Notes: generated by a model from the sequence alone, not told the origin. DNA of 22,349 bases from Oppiella nova (GCA_905397405.1 CAJPVJ010000605.1:1-22349); one strand, 5' to 3'. Positions 11,287 through 21,525 are shown, numbered from the stretch's first letter. Numbers and translations: made by a program.

Positions 11287-11312
11287 GAGAGAGAGAGAGA
11301 GAGAGAGAGAGA
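11287..11312. repeat. (GA)n microsatellite
   Basis: A pure GA tract of about 26 bases. Confidence 0.95.
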
Positions 11313-12996
11313 ATACATGGAGTGATAGTAAGTCACATTACATACAATATTCCTACTGTCGAGAGGAAAGGGATAACACTTTTTCTGAACATTTTTCTAC
11401 AGAAGTTATTGAATGAGTGGAGAGAATGTCTAAAGAATGGGATATAAAAAGTAAAACTCCTTTCGATGGGCTCATGGAGTATGCATTTGAATATCAGGTG
11501 CGCGTCTGTATACTTGCCGTATGTATTTATGAACCCCTTTTTAATAGCTAGAGACTGAGACATGTCAATTTTCAAGGTCTGCATATTTCGCATGAGTTAC
11601 TACTTTCTGGTTGAAGTTTTCATTTTTGTTTTTGTTTTTCTTATGTCTCGAAAAGAAAATTAAATTTTTAGACAAAATATATACTAATGTTATGAATAGG
11701 GGATAGAGAATAGGTGTGAATGCAATGGCAGTAAAGTATGCGAGTGTCTGAGAAACTGTTTTAATATGAATGTTAATATATTTGCCGCATTTATTATGTA
11801 TCCGATAATTATAATTAAATTTTTTCGTTTTAAAAAAAATAATATTTTGATATCTATTTATCGATTCGCAAATAATATTCTCGACTTAATGCTAAACTAT
11901 AAATATTCTAATCACTTGTTGAAGATTTTTGAATATTACTTATCAACCATTCAAATTCAATGCCATTTTTCATATTCATTATCGCCAATAGGAATTCTCG
12001 AGTATTATTTCGTTTTTAAAATTATTTTTATTTACACTTTTATCGCATAAATATTCATGCCTTATAAATATTTCCATTAAAATGTGAAGTTTTTAAATGT
12101 AAAATTTGAATTTTGTTTTTAGAAATTACTTAAAATTTAGACTTTTTTTTGTAAAAGTAATTCTCCGAGAGATTATGACTGATTCTATACTAAATATAAT
12201 ATTTTTGTTTTAAAACTAATTAATTCAATCGTTATAACAAAATAAGTTAAAAGTTCAGTACAAGTCTTAATATATTATTAAGTGCCTTAAATCAATCAAA
12301 AAAGTAATTTTATTCACATTTTGATTATCTGAAACCCCTTTGTTGTAAAACATTGTATAATAGTGTATATAATTTGCATCTTAAATACAATTTATAAACT
12401 GCTAGTTAACTGATATCTATCAATAAAAATTAAATTAATTTTTCAAATGATTAAATTGATGGAAAATTCCCGTTTCATTAAATAAAATGCTGATAATTTT
12501 CATAAAATGGTTTATCAAATAAATTTTTGGTGATTACTAACAATATTGGGACATATTAAGTAATATCGTAAATAATAAAGGTATATTGAAATTGTTTTAG
12601 TATGAGTGTAGATTATTAATTGAATAAATATTCCACCTAAAACTAAATATATAAAACTATATAAATAAATAATAGTTATTATTATTAATTGAGATATCAA
12701 ATGGAGAAATAAAATTTTTGAATACTTGAGATGTATATCTAAATAAATTCATTTCATATCGATCGAGTTATTTAATCTCAAACACAGCTAATAAAATTAT
12801 AACAAAAAATTTAAAATAATTTTCACATAAATTATAATTTAAACTCAAAAATTTTACTGATAACTACAATCTATATGCAATATTTGTTTTATTCGTATAT
12901 CACAAAAAATAAAATCCAGGAAATAATTTATAGAAAATTAAATTCTGTACTTTTTACATGAAATGCATAATATATTGTACATAAAAAAATTCAAGA

Positions 12997-13005
12997 TCAA
13001 GGTCA
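12997..13005 (+). promoter_or_regulatory. Candidate FTZ-F1/ERR-type monomer nuclear-receptor site
   Basis: The nonamer TCAAGGTCA fits the extended half-site YCAAGGYCR bound by FTZ-F1, HR39 and ERR-type receptors. In insects FTZ-F1 acts in the ecdysone cascade. The site is in the gap upstream (minus strand) of the let-7 complex, about 3.2 kb nearer to it than the IR-1 site at 16253. A nonamer can occur by chance, so this is suggestive only. Confidence 0.35.
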
Positions 13006-13086
13006 GACATCATTGTCTGGTTTATTATGGAGTGGCTGGTAAGGCCAGCACAGGTATGTCACGTCTTGCAAAGTGTGAATGAGATG

Positions 13087-13088
<2 letters not shown>

Positions 13089-13118
<30 letters not shown>
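13089..13118. repeat. (GA)n microsatellite
   Basis: A pure 30-base GA tract, 33 bp after the motif GCACAGGTA. Confidence 0.96.
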
Positions 13119-13121
<3 letters not shown>

Positions 13122-13605
13122 AGAGAGATGGCGAGTAATAAAATTTGATTTGAGTTGTGTTTTGTGAGTCTAATCTGAATGTAATGTTTAGTCAAATAAG
13201 TTAATGAAATATCATTGGTTTCACCTAAAAAACAGGTATAACGAGTCAAAGGGAATAGAATAGAGTCTAGACTTGTTTGAGAGCACCGGTAGTTTAGTTA
13301 CGTGAATGTGGTGTACACTATATTCAGTGTTCAATGGATAGACAACATAATAGTATAGAGAAGTTGTTGTCTAATGTATGCCTCGCTTAACATTATAACA
13401 GAGATTAACAACCCTTTCGTAACGAGTATTTCTTTACCATTCATTTGTAAATATTGTCTGAATTTCCAGACAATAGACAAATGTGTGCATAAAAGACAAG
13501 AGATATAAAATGCGATTTTTATTTAACTATTGATTTATAGAAAATATAATTAGTTTTACGATAAATATTTTCTATTTATATAAATATTGCTTAAAAATAT
13601 TTTGA

Positions 13606-13682
13606 ATATTTGATATAAATTTCGCAAAAATATTCCTATTATTCAAATATTAATAATTGAAACAAAGACACAATGAGTGAGT

Positions 13683-13715
<33 letters not shown>
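13606..13715. repeat. Inverted repeat S1, left arm (with GA tract)
   Basis: This arm is the reverse complement of 15684-15795 with two substitutions and one extra GTGA. It runs from ATATTTGATATAAATTTCGC through CAAAGACACAATGAG into (GA)n at 13687-13715. The arms enclose about 2 kb. Matching peptide tails in the frames at minus 13643-13945 and plus 15576-15758 come from these arms, not from a protein family. Confidence 0.95.
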
Positions 13716-13718
<3 letters not shown>

Positions 13719-15680
13719 TAAAAGTAATTATAACCAGAAATTAGTCCATAAATGTTTGTAAAGTAACGAACTAATGATTTAATGAATAAAACAGTGTTTT
13801 CAAGCGAAGTGTAAATGAATTTTTTGGTTAAAAGTGAAAAGTTTGGGCGCAATATAGCAATATATACAATATTTGTTGAGACATAACAAAAGGCTATAGC
13901 GATATGTAATACTCGCAATGCCTTAAGCATTAATACTACAGTCACTCTCTCTTATATAATATTCACTACACCTGTTGTTGTATTAATAAAGGGCAGTGCA
14001 CTCCGAGACACTCACTACTGTACTATTATGGCATATACTATGCGAGAGTCAAGTAATAAGCAATAGGAGTAAATCTGGCTCAGATAAGTTGACTGTACGT
14101 CTACCCCCAACCCTTGCACATTCGCATATAACAACATACTATTCCCCAAAAATTATTACATAAGAGCCAACGCGATAGGGATAGGGATAGACAGTGGTGT
14201 TGTTGTATAACAAACATATACGCAAAACTGGCTCAAACTTGTCTGTCCAGACTTCTCTCACTCTCTCGGCATAACTTATGTGCAATTTATTTCAATTTTG
14301 ATTTTTCTTTTTCGAAAATTTTATTTTTCTTCACTCTTTCAATAAGACGTCTTCTCTTCACTCCTCTCTCTTTCTCTCCCTTTCCTTTCCCTTCCCTTCC
14401 CATCCCATGCCAAGAGAGGAGCACTGACAAGATTGGCGTAAATGTTGTTATATGTGTACATCACTTGTATCATACAAGTTGTATTAATTCATACATTCAT
14501 TCGGTTTGTTACAAGAATATTAAATACAACTATGCTTAATAGTGGATATATTTGCATTAAATGACATTAAATATACAAATAATGTACCCTCGGTATTATG
14601 AATTAATATTAGAAATTGTTGAAAAAAGAGAGAATGAGAGAAAAAGTCTGAGAGAGAGTCTGAGAGAGAGAGAGTCTGAAAAAGAGTCGCTGGAAAAGAG
14701 AGAGCATAGAGATGTGAACGCAAACTGTGGTACTTTTATTTGTTGTCTACCCGTCCGACTGGATCTCATGTCTGGTCAGTCAACCCGACTCTGCGATTGA
14801 GTGGAAGAACTCTTCATGTCTTGTGATATCAAGAATTTAGTTGTGTTTGTAGTGAAACACACAAAGTCTGATAAATAAGTTAATGCAAAAAATATGACTG
14901 AACACCAAACATACTTTGTACATGTAATAAGTTAAATTAAATTGCGAAATGTAATAAACGTAGGACAAATATTTCGCAAATTTTAATGTTAATCAAACAT
15001 AATATTTAGAGTAGAGAGTTTGGGACACAAAATTAAACAAGTAGCAAAGTTAGCAAAATATAAAACAGAGGTTGAAAGTTTTAAAATATTAATATAAAAT
15101 TTAGAGACTTTTTTGTTCATACCTTATCGGGTCGTCTAATCATTCACTTCTCATTGTTTGACTGAATTTCACATTTTTATTACGAATTATATTCATTAAC
15201 GAGACGTTAAATCCGGAAAACTTTTTTTTATTACAATAACTTGAGACGACTTTTCCATTTCTCAGAAGTTTATCAATTAAATAGCAGACAATCAAACAGT
15301 TATATTTCTCGGTTATTATTTGCACACAAATAATAAAAGTGTTAAAAAATATTTATACACTTATATATAATAATAATAATATAAAAATATTGTTATATAA
15401 CCAGATATGATATTAATATATATACAGTACTCTTTGAGCACAAACTCTAGCAATAGAGAGAGCGAGTGATGAGTGAGTCTCTATCGGCGAGAGAGATAGA
15501 GAGCGAGAGAGTGGTAGAGAGAGTACAGCAGACGAGATATGACGAGAGAGTTATACAACAATATCAGGTCTGGCAGTGAGAGTGCGTATACTCTCGCTAT
15601 ACCATCGACTTTTGGCTGTCTGGCCAATGTATGTGCCATCTGTCCCGAGTTTAGGCCGATTCCATAGGTATTCCCACCTC

Positions 15681-15683
<3 letters not shown>
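13716..15683. other. Segment enclosed by the S1 inverted repeats
   Basis: About 2 kb with no recognisable gene. It holds a 41-base pure pyrimidine run (14361-14401), purine-rich DNA at 14624-14704 and GA-rich DNA at 15456-15550. The frames at minus 14520-14723 and plus 14561-14800 are translations of the purine-rich run. Confidence 0.5.
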
Positions 15684-15722
<39 letters not shown>

Positions 15723-15795
15723 ACTCATTGTGTCTTTGTTTCCATTATTAATATTTGAATAATAGGAATATTTTAGCGAAATTTATATCAAATAT
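15684..15795. repeat. Inverted repeat S1, right arm (with CT tract)
   Basis: This is the reverse-complement partner of 13606-13715, starting in (CT)n at 15684-15718. It directly abuts repeat S2 at 15795/15796 with no spacer. Confidence 0.95.
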
Positions 15796-15873
15796 ATGAG
15801 TATTTGATTTTAGGTTAAATATTATGTAATACATGTTCTCATAGGCATTATTGACCTCAAACTCTCTCTCTCC
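15796..15873. repeat. Inverted repeat S2, left arm
   Basis: These 78 bases are the exact reverse complement of 16614-16691, by letter-by-letter comparison. The arm starts ATGAGTATTTG and ends in CTCTCTCTCC. The arms enclose about 740 bp. Confidence 0.96.
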
Positions 15874-16613
15874 GCATACAATCACAATCAGGCCATACAC
15901 TGCACTACCAATACATAAGGGATTATTATATAACACATACACAACGCATATCAGAATCGGAAGTGCAAAGCGAGAAAATTTTTATACACAACAAATATCC
16001 TAATAATGAAAATGTTAGATAACTTTTCGTTAACTATTTTGTGGGTTAAAAGGTTTGTGCACTGTATCAGTGGTGGTGGTGGTAGTGGGGAAATGAGGGC
16101 ACACCGTCTAGACTATACGTCAATTTTGACACAAATTCACCGCTCATTATAACTCTTTTTTTCGGGTTAAATGAATTTGTGTTAAGTTTTGACTGCATTT
16201 CATAATAAACATTAAACACAGTAAAGGAATTGCGAGGATATCTATGTCTGGCAGTTCACTGAACTCGACAATTGAATTGTAAAATTGTTTTTTAGTCTCG
16301 TTATTAAAATGACATTTACTTTTGATTTTATTTATCGTTGGAAAAAGTTTTGATAATCTTTTATTAATTGTATTTTTCTTTATAAAGACAAGCAATAAAT
16401 AAAGCATTCATTAATATGTATTGTATTACAATGTGTGATAGGCAAAACAAATATTATTGTGAAATATGCTATTATATAATTTAATAGTAATTATTTTTTT
16501 CCCAACAATTTATTGAACTGCGTTTGTGTTTGGCTTACATATCGAGACCAGACATAAAAAATTAAATACTAGACGAGACACGAGCGCACCGGTAGTTAAA
16601 GCGAGAGAGAAAG
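15874..16613. other. Segment enclosed by the S2 inverted repeats
   Basis: About 740 bp with no recognisable gene; the 86-codon minus frame 16147-16407 has no identifiable domain. The segment contains GTCTAGAC (16106-16113), the IR-1 nuclear-receptor site (16253-16265) and GCACCGGTA (16586-16594). Confidence 0.5.
16253..16265. promoter_or_regulatory. Candidate ecdysone response element (IR-1)
   Basis: The 13-mer AGTTCACTGAACT is two perfect half-sites AGTTCA in inverted orientation with one spacer base. It matches the EcR/USP consensus RGKTCA-N-TGAMCY at every fixed position. In Drosophila the let-7 complex is switched on in the ecdysone-driven transition, so such a site in the upstream gap has a plausible role. 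It is about 10.6 kb upstream of miR-100. Binding and activity are inference. Confidence 0.45.
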
Positions 16614-16691
16614 GGAGAGAGAGAGTTTGAGGTCAATAATGCCTATGAGAACATGTATTACATAATATTTAACCTAAAATCAAATACTCAT
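16614..16691. repeat. Inverted repeat S2, right arm
   Basis: Exact 78-base reverse complement of 15796-15873, beginning in GA-rich DNA and ending CAAATACTCAT. Homology stops sharply at both outer ends. Confidence 0.96.
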
Positions 16692-17723
16692 TGCTTTTGT
16701 TGTGTCTGAAGAAATGGTTCAAAAGTTACATTTTGCGAGAGATAATAAAATTCCCAAAAAAAACACTTATGTTTCGTTGAATTTCAACGCTATATTAGGC
16801 AACAAATTGTGGTGAAATTTATCAATAAATACATGAAATGCTAGACTAGTGTTACATTATGTGCGACATAACCAAAAAGGATTGCATGTAATGCGAGAAT
16901 CTTAACAAATGTGTTGCTGTTTATGGGGTGTCTGTAAGAGTGTGGCGATGGGATGATCGCCAATATTTAGCCCTCCCTTTAGCCCGAGATTTAATTTTAT
17001 TTTGGGCACCGGTACGGGTGGTTTAGGCACGTACACTGATACTTTTACGCTAATCGGGGTTAACATGTTTTGATGGGAATAAACACGTAATGAATATCTA
17101 AATACATCTACGAGTGAGTGAGAGGGAGGTAGGGAGAGAGGGTATGAAGTAGGGGACAGTCATCCATCTCACTCATCAATGACTACTACTATCATCAATA
17201 AAATAGGAGAAAAAAGTGTCACAGAATTGCTATACATATGAGAGGATTGATTGCATGCGAGCCACGCATACACGAGAGCACAGGTATGAGGGGGTCATCC
17301 GTTTTTTGCGCATCAAAACTAACAATTCATTTGAAAAATACTTCATGAATACAAATAAATAGAAATATTTTTTTGTATACATAAAAATTATAATACAATT
17401 ACAATACAATTGGGAATGCATTGAGAAATAATGGCATAATTCGTATTGAGAGTCAAACTAATCATTTATACGCTATTCTGTGCTATTGTTGGGAATATTT
17501 TTTAGCCACAGATTTGAAGCCATGCGCGACATATAGTCTGTTGTGTGTATTATAACGACTCTTCAGCTATAATATGTTTGGCATTATCTGTTGAGAACAA
17601 GAGTGTCTGGGATGTGATGTCATCATAATATCGCAGACAACCCAATATCGTAGTCGATGTCTGCGCCAATCCATACGAACTTAGTCTTAATAAACAAGGA
17701 ACTGATGACCTCTTCAACACTCA

Positions 17724-17725
<2 letters not shown>

Positions 17726-17756
<31 letters not shown>
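17726..17756. repeat. (CT)n microsatellite
   Basis: A 31-base CT tract. Confidence 0.96.
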
Positions 17757-17759
<3 letters not shown>

Positions 17760-18865
17760 TGATTAATATAAATGTGTTTTTATTTATATAATAGTCTCAT
17801 AAAAAAGAGAACAGTTATGTTAATCATAAAGATAACATATTAGATACACTCATTTGTAGCTTAACTCACTATTTTAGTTAACTGCTAATTATTTGTGAAT
17901 TTAGTTTTTTACCTTAAAATCTAGCCTTTTATCAGAGACTTATGTGTAAATTCATTAATAAATTATCAACGCTTAGGGGCTATAATTATTATTCAAATTT
18001 TATATAATGAGTTTATTTTATTATTTATATTTTAAAATCTAATTTATAAATGTGCAACACAAAACGAGAATAAATTTATAAAATATTTGTTTAAGTATCG
18101 TCTGCGACAAAAAAATTCAATGCAATAATTATATGTAAATATAATTTATATGATATTGCAATCAGTTAATGACACTCAATATGAGATAATCGATTCATAC
18201 GTAACAGACATACCAGACAACAGACATAATAATGATTTAAATGAGTATATTTGTCATTTAATGTTGACATTCACTGTTCATAAAAAAAATAACTACAGGA
18301 TTTCAATCATTAGTCTGAATGTCAATGAAATGCTATATCCAAACAATTGATGATAAAGTATACAATATAAAAAACTTTTTCAGACCAGACGTTTAATTAG
18401 ATTTCATTTTGTAATTAAAGTACTGCACGAATATAAACAGCTATTGAATGACTATAAAAGTGACTAGGTTAATAAATTGTACGATGTATATTTTATATAT
18501 ATTATTAAAATTATAATATCGATTCAAAATTCTTATTGATAATTATTTAAAAAAACATTAAAAATTGTATTTCGTATTTAAATCAATTTTAAAAATATAA
18601 GCATAAATTCATTTTAATGATGACATGTGAACGGAATCCCAGTCCAAACACATCCATATCTATCTGAACAGTGAGTTATAAACAGATCAAAGGCTGTGTA
18701 TAAATAAACTCAAAGAGTATTTCCCTAAATATTGAGTTTAAAATTAAACATAGAATTTGTGCTTAAAATACATTTCTTCCCAAATATAATGCAAACTAAT
18801 AATTTGGATTATTTTCAAATAATTATAAATAAATCAATTATTTTTTTGGTATATAATATGTGCAT

Positions 18866-18871
<6 letters not shown>

Positions 18872-18902
<31 letters not shown>
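18872..18902. repeat. (GA)n microsatellite
   Basis: A 31-base GA tract preceded by GCATGAATGC; a similar GAATGAATGC leads into the GA-rich part of both 590-bp units. Confidence 0.96.
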
Positions 18903-18906
<4 letters not shown>

Positions 18907-19460
18907 AATAAATAAAGCAAACAATACATATACAATATAACCCTAATATTCAGAAAATGAGATTAATACAAATCTACATTATGCAACCCAAATAAAATTG
19001 CATAAAAATATCTCCAATAATAATAATAAACATAATCGTCTATAAATAATATACATAAGCGATTAATCCGATTTAATATTAGGTGGGAGTGGAATTTTGC
19101 GAAAGCACAGGTGTATGGCCTTTAATGCACTCTTCAGACGCTTTCTTTGGAAACTATTTGAGTAGTGATTCCCTTAGAGACCATGAATTTGGTCGATGTG
19201 TAGACTGGTCTGGCTCTGCATTACATAGCATTACAAGTGTTGGCATAAGAGTTGTTCAATACGTGTGTATACGGTATGCGACGCGAAGCTCAGACTCAGT
19301 CGGCGATTGATTTGAACTGAATTGAACGGCAAGTGCTGTGCAATAGTATGTGTGCCGTTCAGACAGGAGTACAGACACAGACTGTTGTAATAATAATAAT
19401 AATACTTCGCATAAAAGTGCACTCAATTCTGTATGTCTGGACTGAGAGCGAGAATAGTCA

Positions 19461-19935
19461 CAGAATATTCTGTCGAATGTCTGAACCCTAATAACCTCTG
19501 ATAGGAATAGGTATATATAGTATTCGTGGATTGAGTGGCGAAACCACTATAAAACTGATTGATCGCGTGCTCACCAGTGTGTGCGAGAAAGTTATCGTCA
19601 AATAATTAGTGTAAAAATATTAAATTTAATTTCTATCGATTATAATTTGTCTCGGTACATATAGAACGCCTGAAAATTGCAAAGTTTACAAACACAACAC
19701 AGAATATTCTGCACACACATTACACACATATAAATAATAGTTTTTAAAAATGTTGGACAAGACTTACCCGAAACTCGAGAATTGGGGTGTGATATACTGG
19801 TGGCGAGAGTTGATTGTTAATCAAAGTTATGTCACTTGAGTGTTGAATTTACAATCATTTATAACAAATTATACACTTATAAGCGAAAAGAATGCGATAA
19901 ACTCTTAGAGATTCTGTATATTCTGTACAGAATAT
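19461..19935. promoter_or_regulatory. Cluster of CAGAATATTCTG-type palindromes
   Basis: The 12-base palindrome CAGAATATTCTG occurs at 19461-19472 and 19700-19711. A related perfect 18-base palindrome, ATATTCTGTACAGAATAT, lies at 19918-19935. They could be sites for a dimeric DNA-binding protein. GAA-NN-TTC resembles two units of a heat-shock element, but the third unit usually needed is missing. No factor is assigned. Confidence 0.3.
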
Positions 19936-20474
19936 TGCGTTAAGAATCTACTGTTGTTAACACTACTGGTTATAAGACAACCGCAAGACTGGGTAGCATT
20001 ACATAACTCTATGCGTACTCTCGTTGAGTGTATGCGAGGGTGTATACCGGTGTCTACCCCCAAGAATGAGAGCACTTGCAGTAGAGTTTGAGTGGAGAAA
20101 AAAGTGGGTTAAATGTAGTGAAAAAGTTTTTCCCATTGATTTTACTGAACAAATGGATTACACGACTATTGCATATGAAAATGTGAGAGAGAGAGAGGTT
20201 CTGATCGATTGATTGGTGAATTAATTTGTGTAAAAATTTCAAATTAAAAATTTCTTTACGACTTTTATGGGGATTTGCATCGCATCCCGGCGCTCGCACA
20301 CAGCCTCTCGAATAGGCATTTGCAATGCATTTCGAGTCAAAAACCATGAGTTCGGTCACTCAGTCTAGACATAGAAAAAAAACAATAATCGCAATCTGAC
20401 AGTGCGCTCGGCGCAGGACTGGTATTATCGGTTTGTTGTCTGTTTGATGCAATGCCTAAACACCACCAAATCAG

Positions 20475-20515
<41 letters not shown>

Positions 20516-21107
20516 TGAAAGAGTTATATAGATGTGACGTAATGTTATCAAAGACTGAGTAAATAGCGAGAGAGAGAGAGAGAGAGAGATACATCCACGA
20601 AGTGATCGAGACATTGGATGCGAGAGAGAGAGAGAGAGAGAAAGTCTGTCTCGGCATTATTGGGTCAATAAACTCGACGTAAAGCACCAGACATTTCAAT
20701 CCCAGTGCTCTTATTCTTACTGTATATACATTGCATAACAGGCACACAGACTATGGTATTCGCAATACTCGTCTCTCGCTATCTCTTCGTTTTAAATACA
20801 AAAAAACTTTTTTATTTTGTTAGCAAATCACATGAAATACGGATTTCTATTTAGTCTTATGCGCTTGTGATTCAAATGAATGGCATAAAAATATAAAGTC
20901 AATTGTTTCAGTTTTCGTGTGTAAACAAAACCATTTTTCGCAGACAGCGATAGACAGTGTGTATGAACTCATAATTAGATAACAAAAATACAAAACTCTT
21001 TGTACGGAATTTGCCTGCAATTTGTTGCCAAAACAATAGTCTTATCAATACGTTTGCGATGAGTTGAACCACAAATAGTAACAATAATTAAATGATTTAG
21101 AAAACAA
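19936..21107. other. Non-coding stretch between the palindrome cluster and GPHR
   Basis: No gene is recognised. The frames at plus 20024-20212 and minus 20054-20359 match nothing I know, and the minus frame 20337-20747 owes its length to GA tracts read as Ser-Leu repeats. GTCTAGAC occurs at 20363-20370. Confidence 0.5.
20477..20641. repeat. Three closely spaced (GA)n tracts
   Basis: GA tracts lie at 20477-20513, 20568-20589 and 20622-20641, separated by about 54 and 32 bp of unique sequence. This is the densest microsatellite group in the window. Confidence 0.95.
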
Positions 21108-21113
21108 TTTATT
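21108..21113 (-). terminator. Candidate polyadenylation signal of GPHR
   Basis: On the minus strand this reads AATAAA, about 140 nt past the GPHR stop codon. A short 3' UTR with cleavage near 21080-21100 would be ordinary. AT richness makes chance hexamers common, so transcript ends are needed to confirm it. Confidence 0.4.
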
Positions 21114-21252
21114 TCTCATACTATGAGACAAACAAATATATAAATTAAATAAATAGTATACAAAAAATGGTACTCAAAAATATATATTAAATTTAATTCA
21201 AATGTAATAATAATTATGATAACGATTCGAAAGGCGAACAAAAATTTGTTAA

Positions 21253-21525
21253 CTAATTGTCTAACGGGTTGTTTGACACCTGTTTGCGGGCCAGGTATAG
21301 GAAGCCTATGGATGATAGGGCCGACACCAGAAATATGACGTCAAACCATCGGTGGTAGAAATTGAACTGAAGGTCGCCCAACACTTCGGTGATGATCGAC
21401 CGGTACTCCAGCGGCATATTCATGCGGATCAATACCACGGATGAGACAAAATACATGCCCATTATCTGCGCCAAAGCCAACACTATTATGTTGGATGACT
21501 TGGACGATGAGATCGCGTAGAAGAA
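21253..21525 (-). CDS. Golgi pH regulator (GPHR/GPR89), last coding exon
   Basis: This exon encodes the C-terminal 90 residues of the Golgi pH regulator, a multi-pass Golgi/ER membrane protein reported as an anion channel needed for Golgi acidification; plant relatives are GTG1/GTG2. It begins FFYAISSSKSS directly after a TGCAG acceptor and ends ...NPLDN with TAG at 21255-21253. It carries two of the last transmembrane helices: one in NIIVLALAQIMGMYFVSSVV, the other in WFDVIFLVSALSSIGFLYLA. Between them is the highly conserved segment PLEYRSIITEVLG then LQFNFYHRW. Residue-by-residue similarity to animal GPR89 as I recall it is very high through LYLA, and the last 15 residues are free to vary. 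The junction with the upstream exon is phase 0. Triplets upstream of the acceptor belong to the intron, so the exon starts at TTC, not at an initiation codon. Confidence 0.96.
   Translation of the reverse strand, partial: FFYAISSSKSSNIIVLALAQIMGMYFVSSVVLIRMNMPLEYRSIITEVLGDLQFNFYHRWFDVIFLVSALSSIGFLYLARKQVSNNPLDN

Larger units (their letters stand above)
10355..13605. other. Non-coding stretch, partly very AT-rich
   Basis: No gene is recognised. GA/CT tracts lie at 11031-11051, 11287-11312 and 13089-13118. The segment 11760-12960 is especially AT-rich; its frames (plus 11766-12050, minus 12515-12700) are low-complexity Ile/Phe/Tyr/Asn translations typical of AT-rich DNA. A small perfect palindrome, TATATTGAAATTCAATATA, lies near 10685-10705. 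Confidence 0.55.
16692..19460. other. Non-coding stretch
   Basis: No gene is recognised. Microsatellites lie at 17726-17756 (CT) and 18872-18902 (GA). The segment 17757-19080 is strongly AT-rich. Positions 19083-19330 are more balanced in composition and hold a 75-codon plus frame with no domain I recognise; it could be transcribed non-coding or regulatory DNA. Confidence 0.5.

Noticed and set aside
11766-12700. Frames rich in Ile, Tyr, Phe and Asn on both strands
   Set aside because: This is low-complexity translation of AT-rich DNA with no domain and no start or splice context.
13643-15758. Frames on opposite strands with the same C-terminal peptide ending CVFVSIINI
   Set aside because: The match comes from the S1 inverted repeat and GA/CT tracts read as Ser-Leu repeats, not from a gene family.
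19548-19554. TATAAAA on the plus strand as a core promoter
   Set aside because: No convincing initiator or downstream gene follows, and TATA-like words are common in AT-rich DNA.
20337-20747. 136-codon minus frame, second longest in the window
   Set aside because: Its length comes from three GA tracts that lack stops in this frame; the remaining residues match nothing I recognise.
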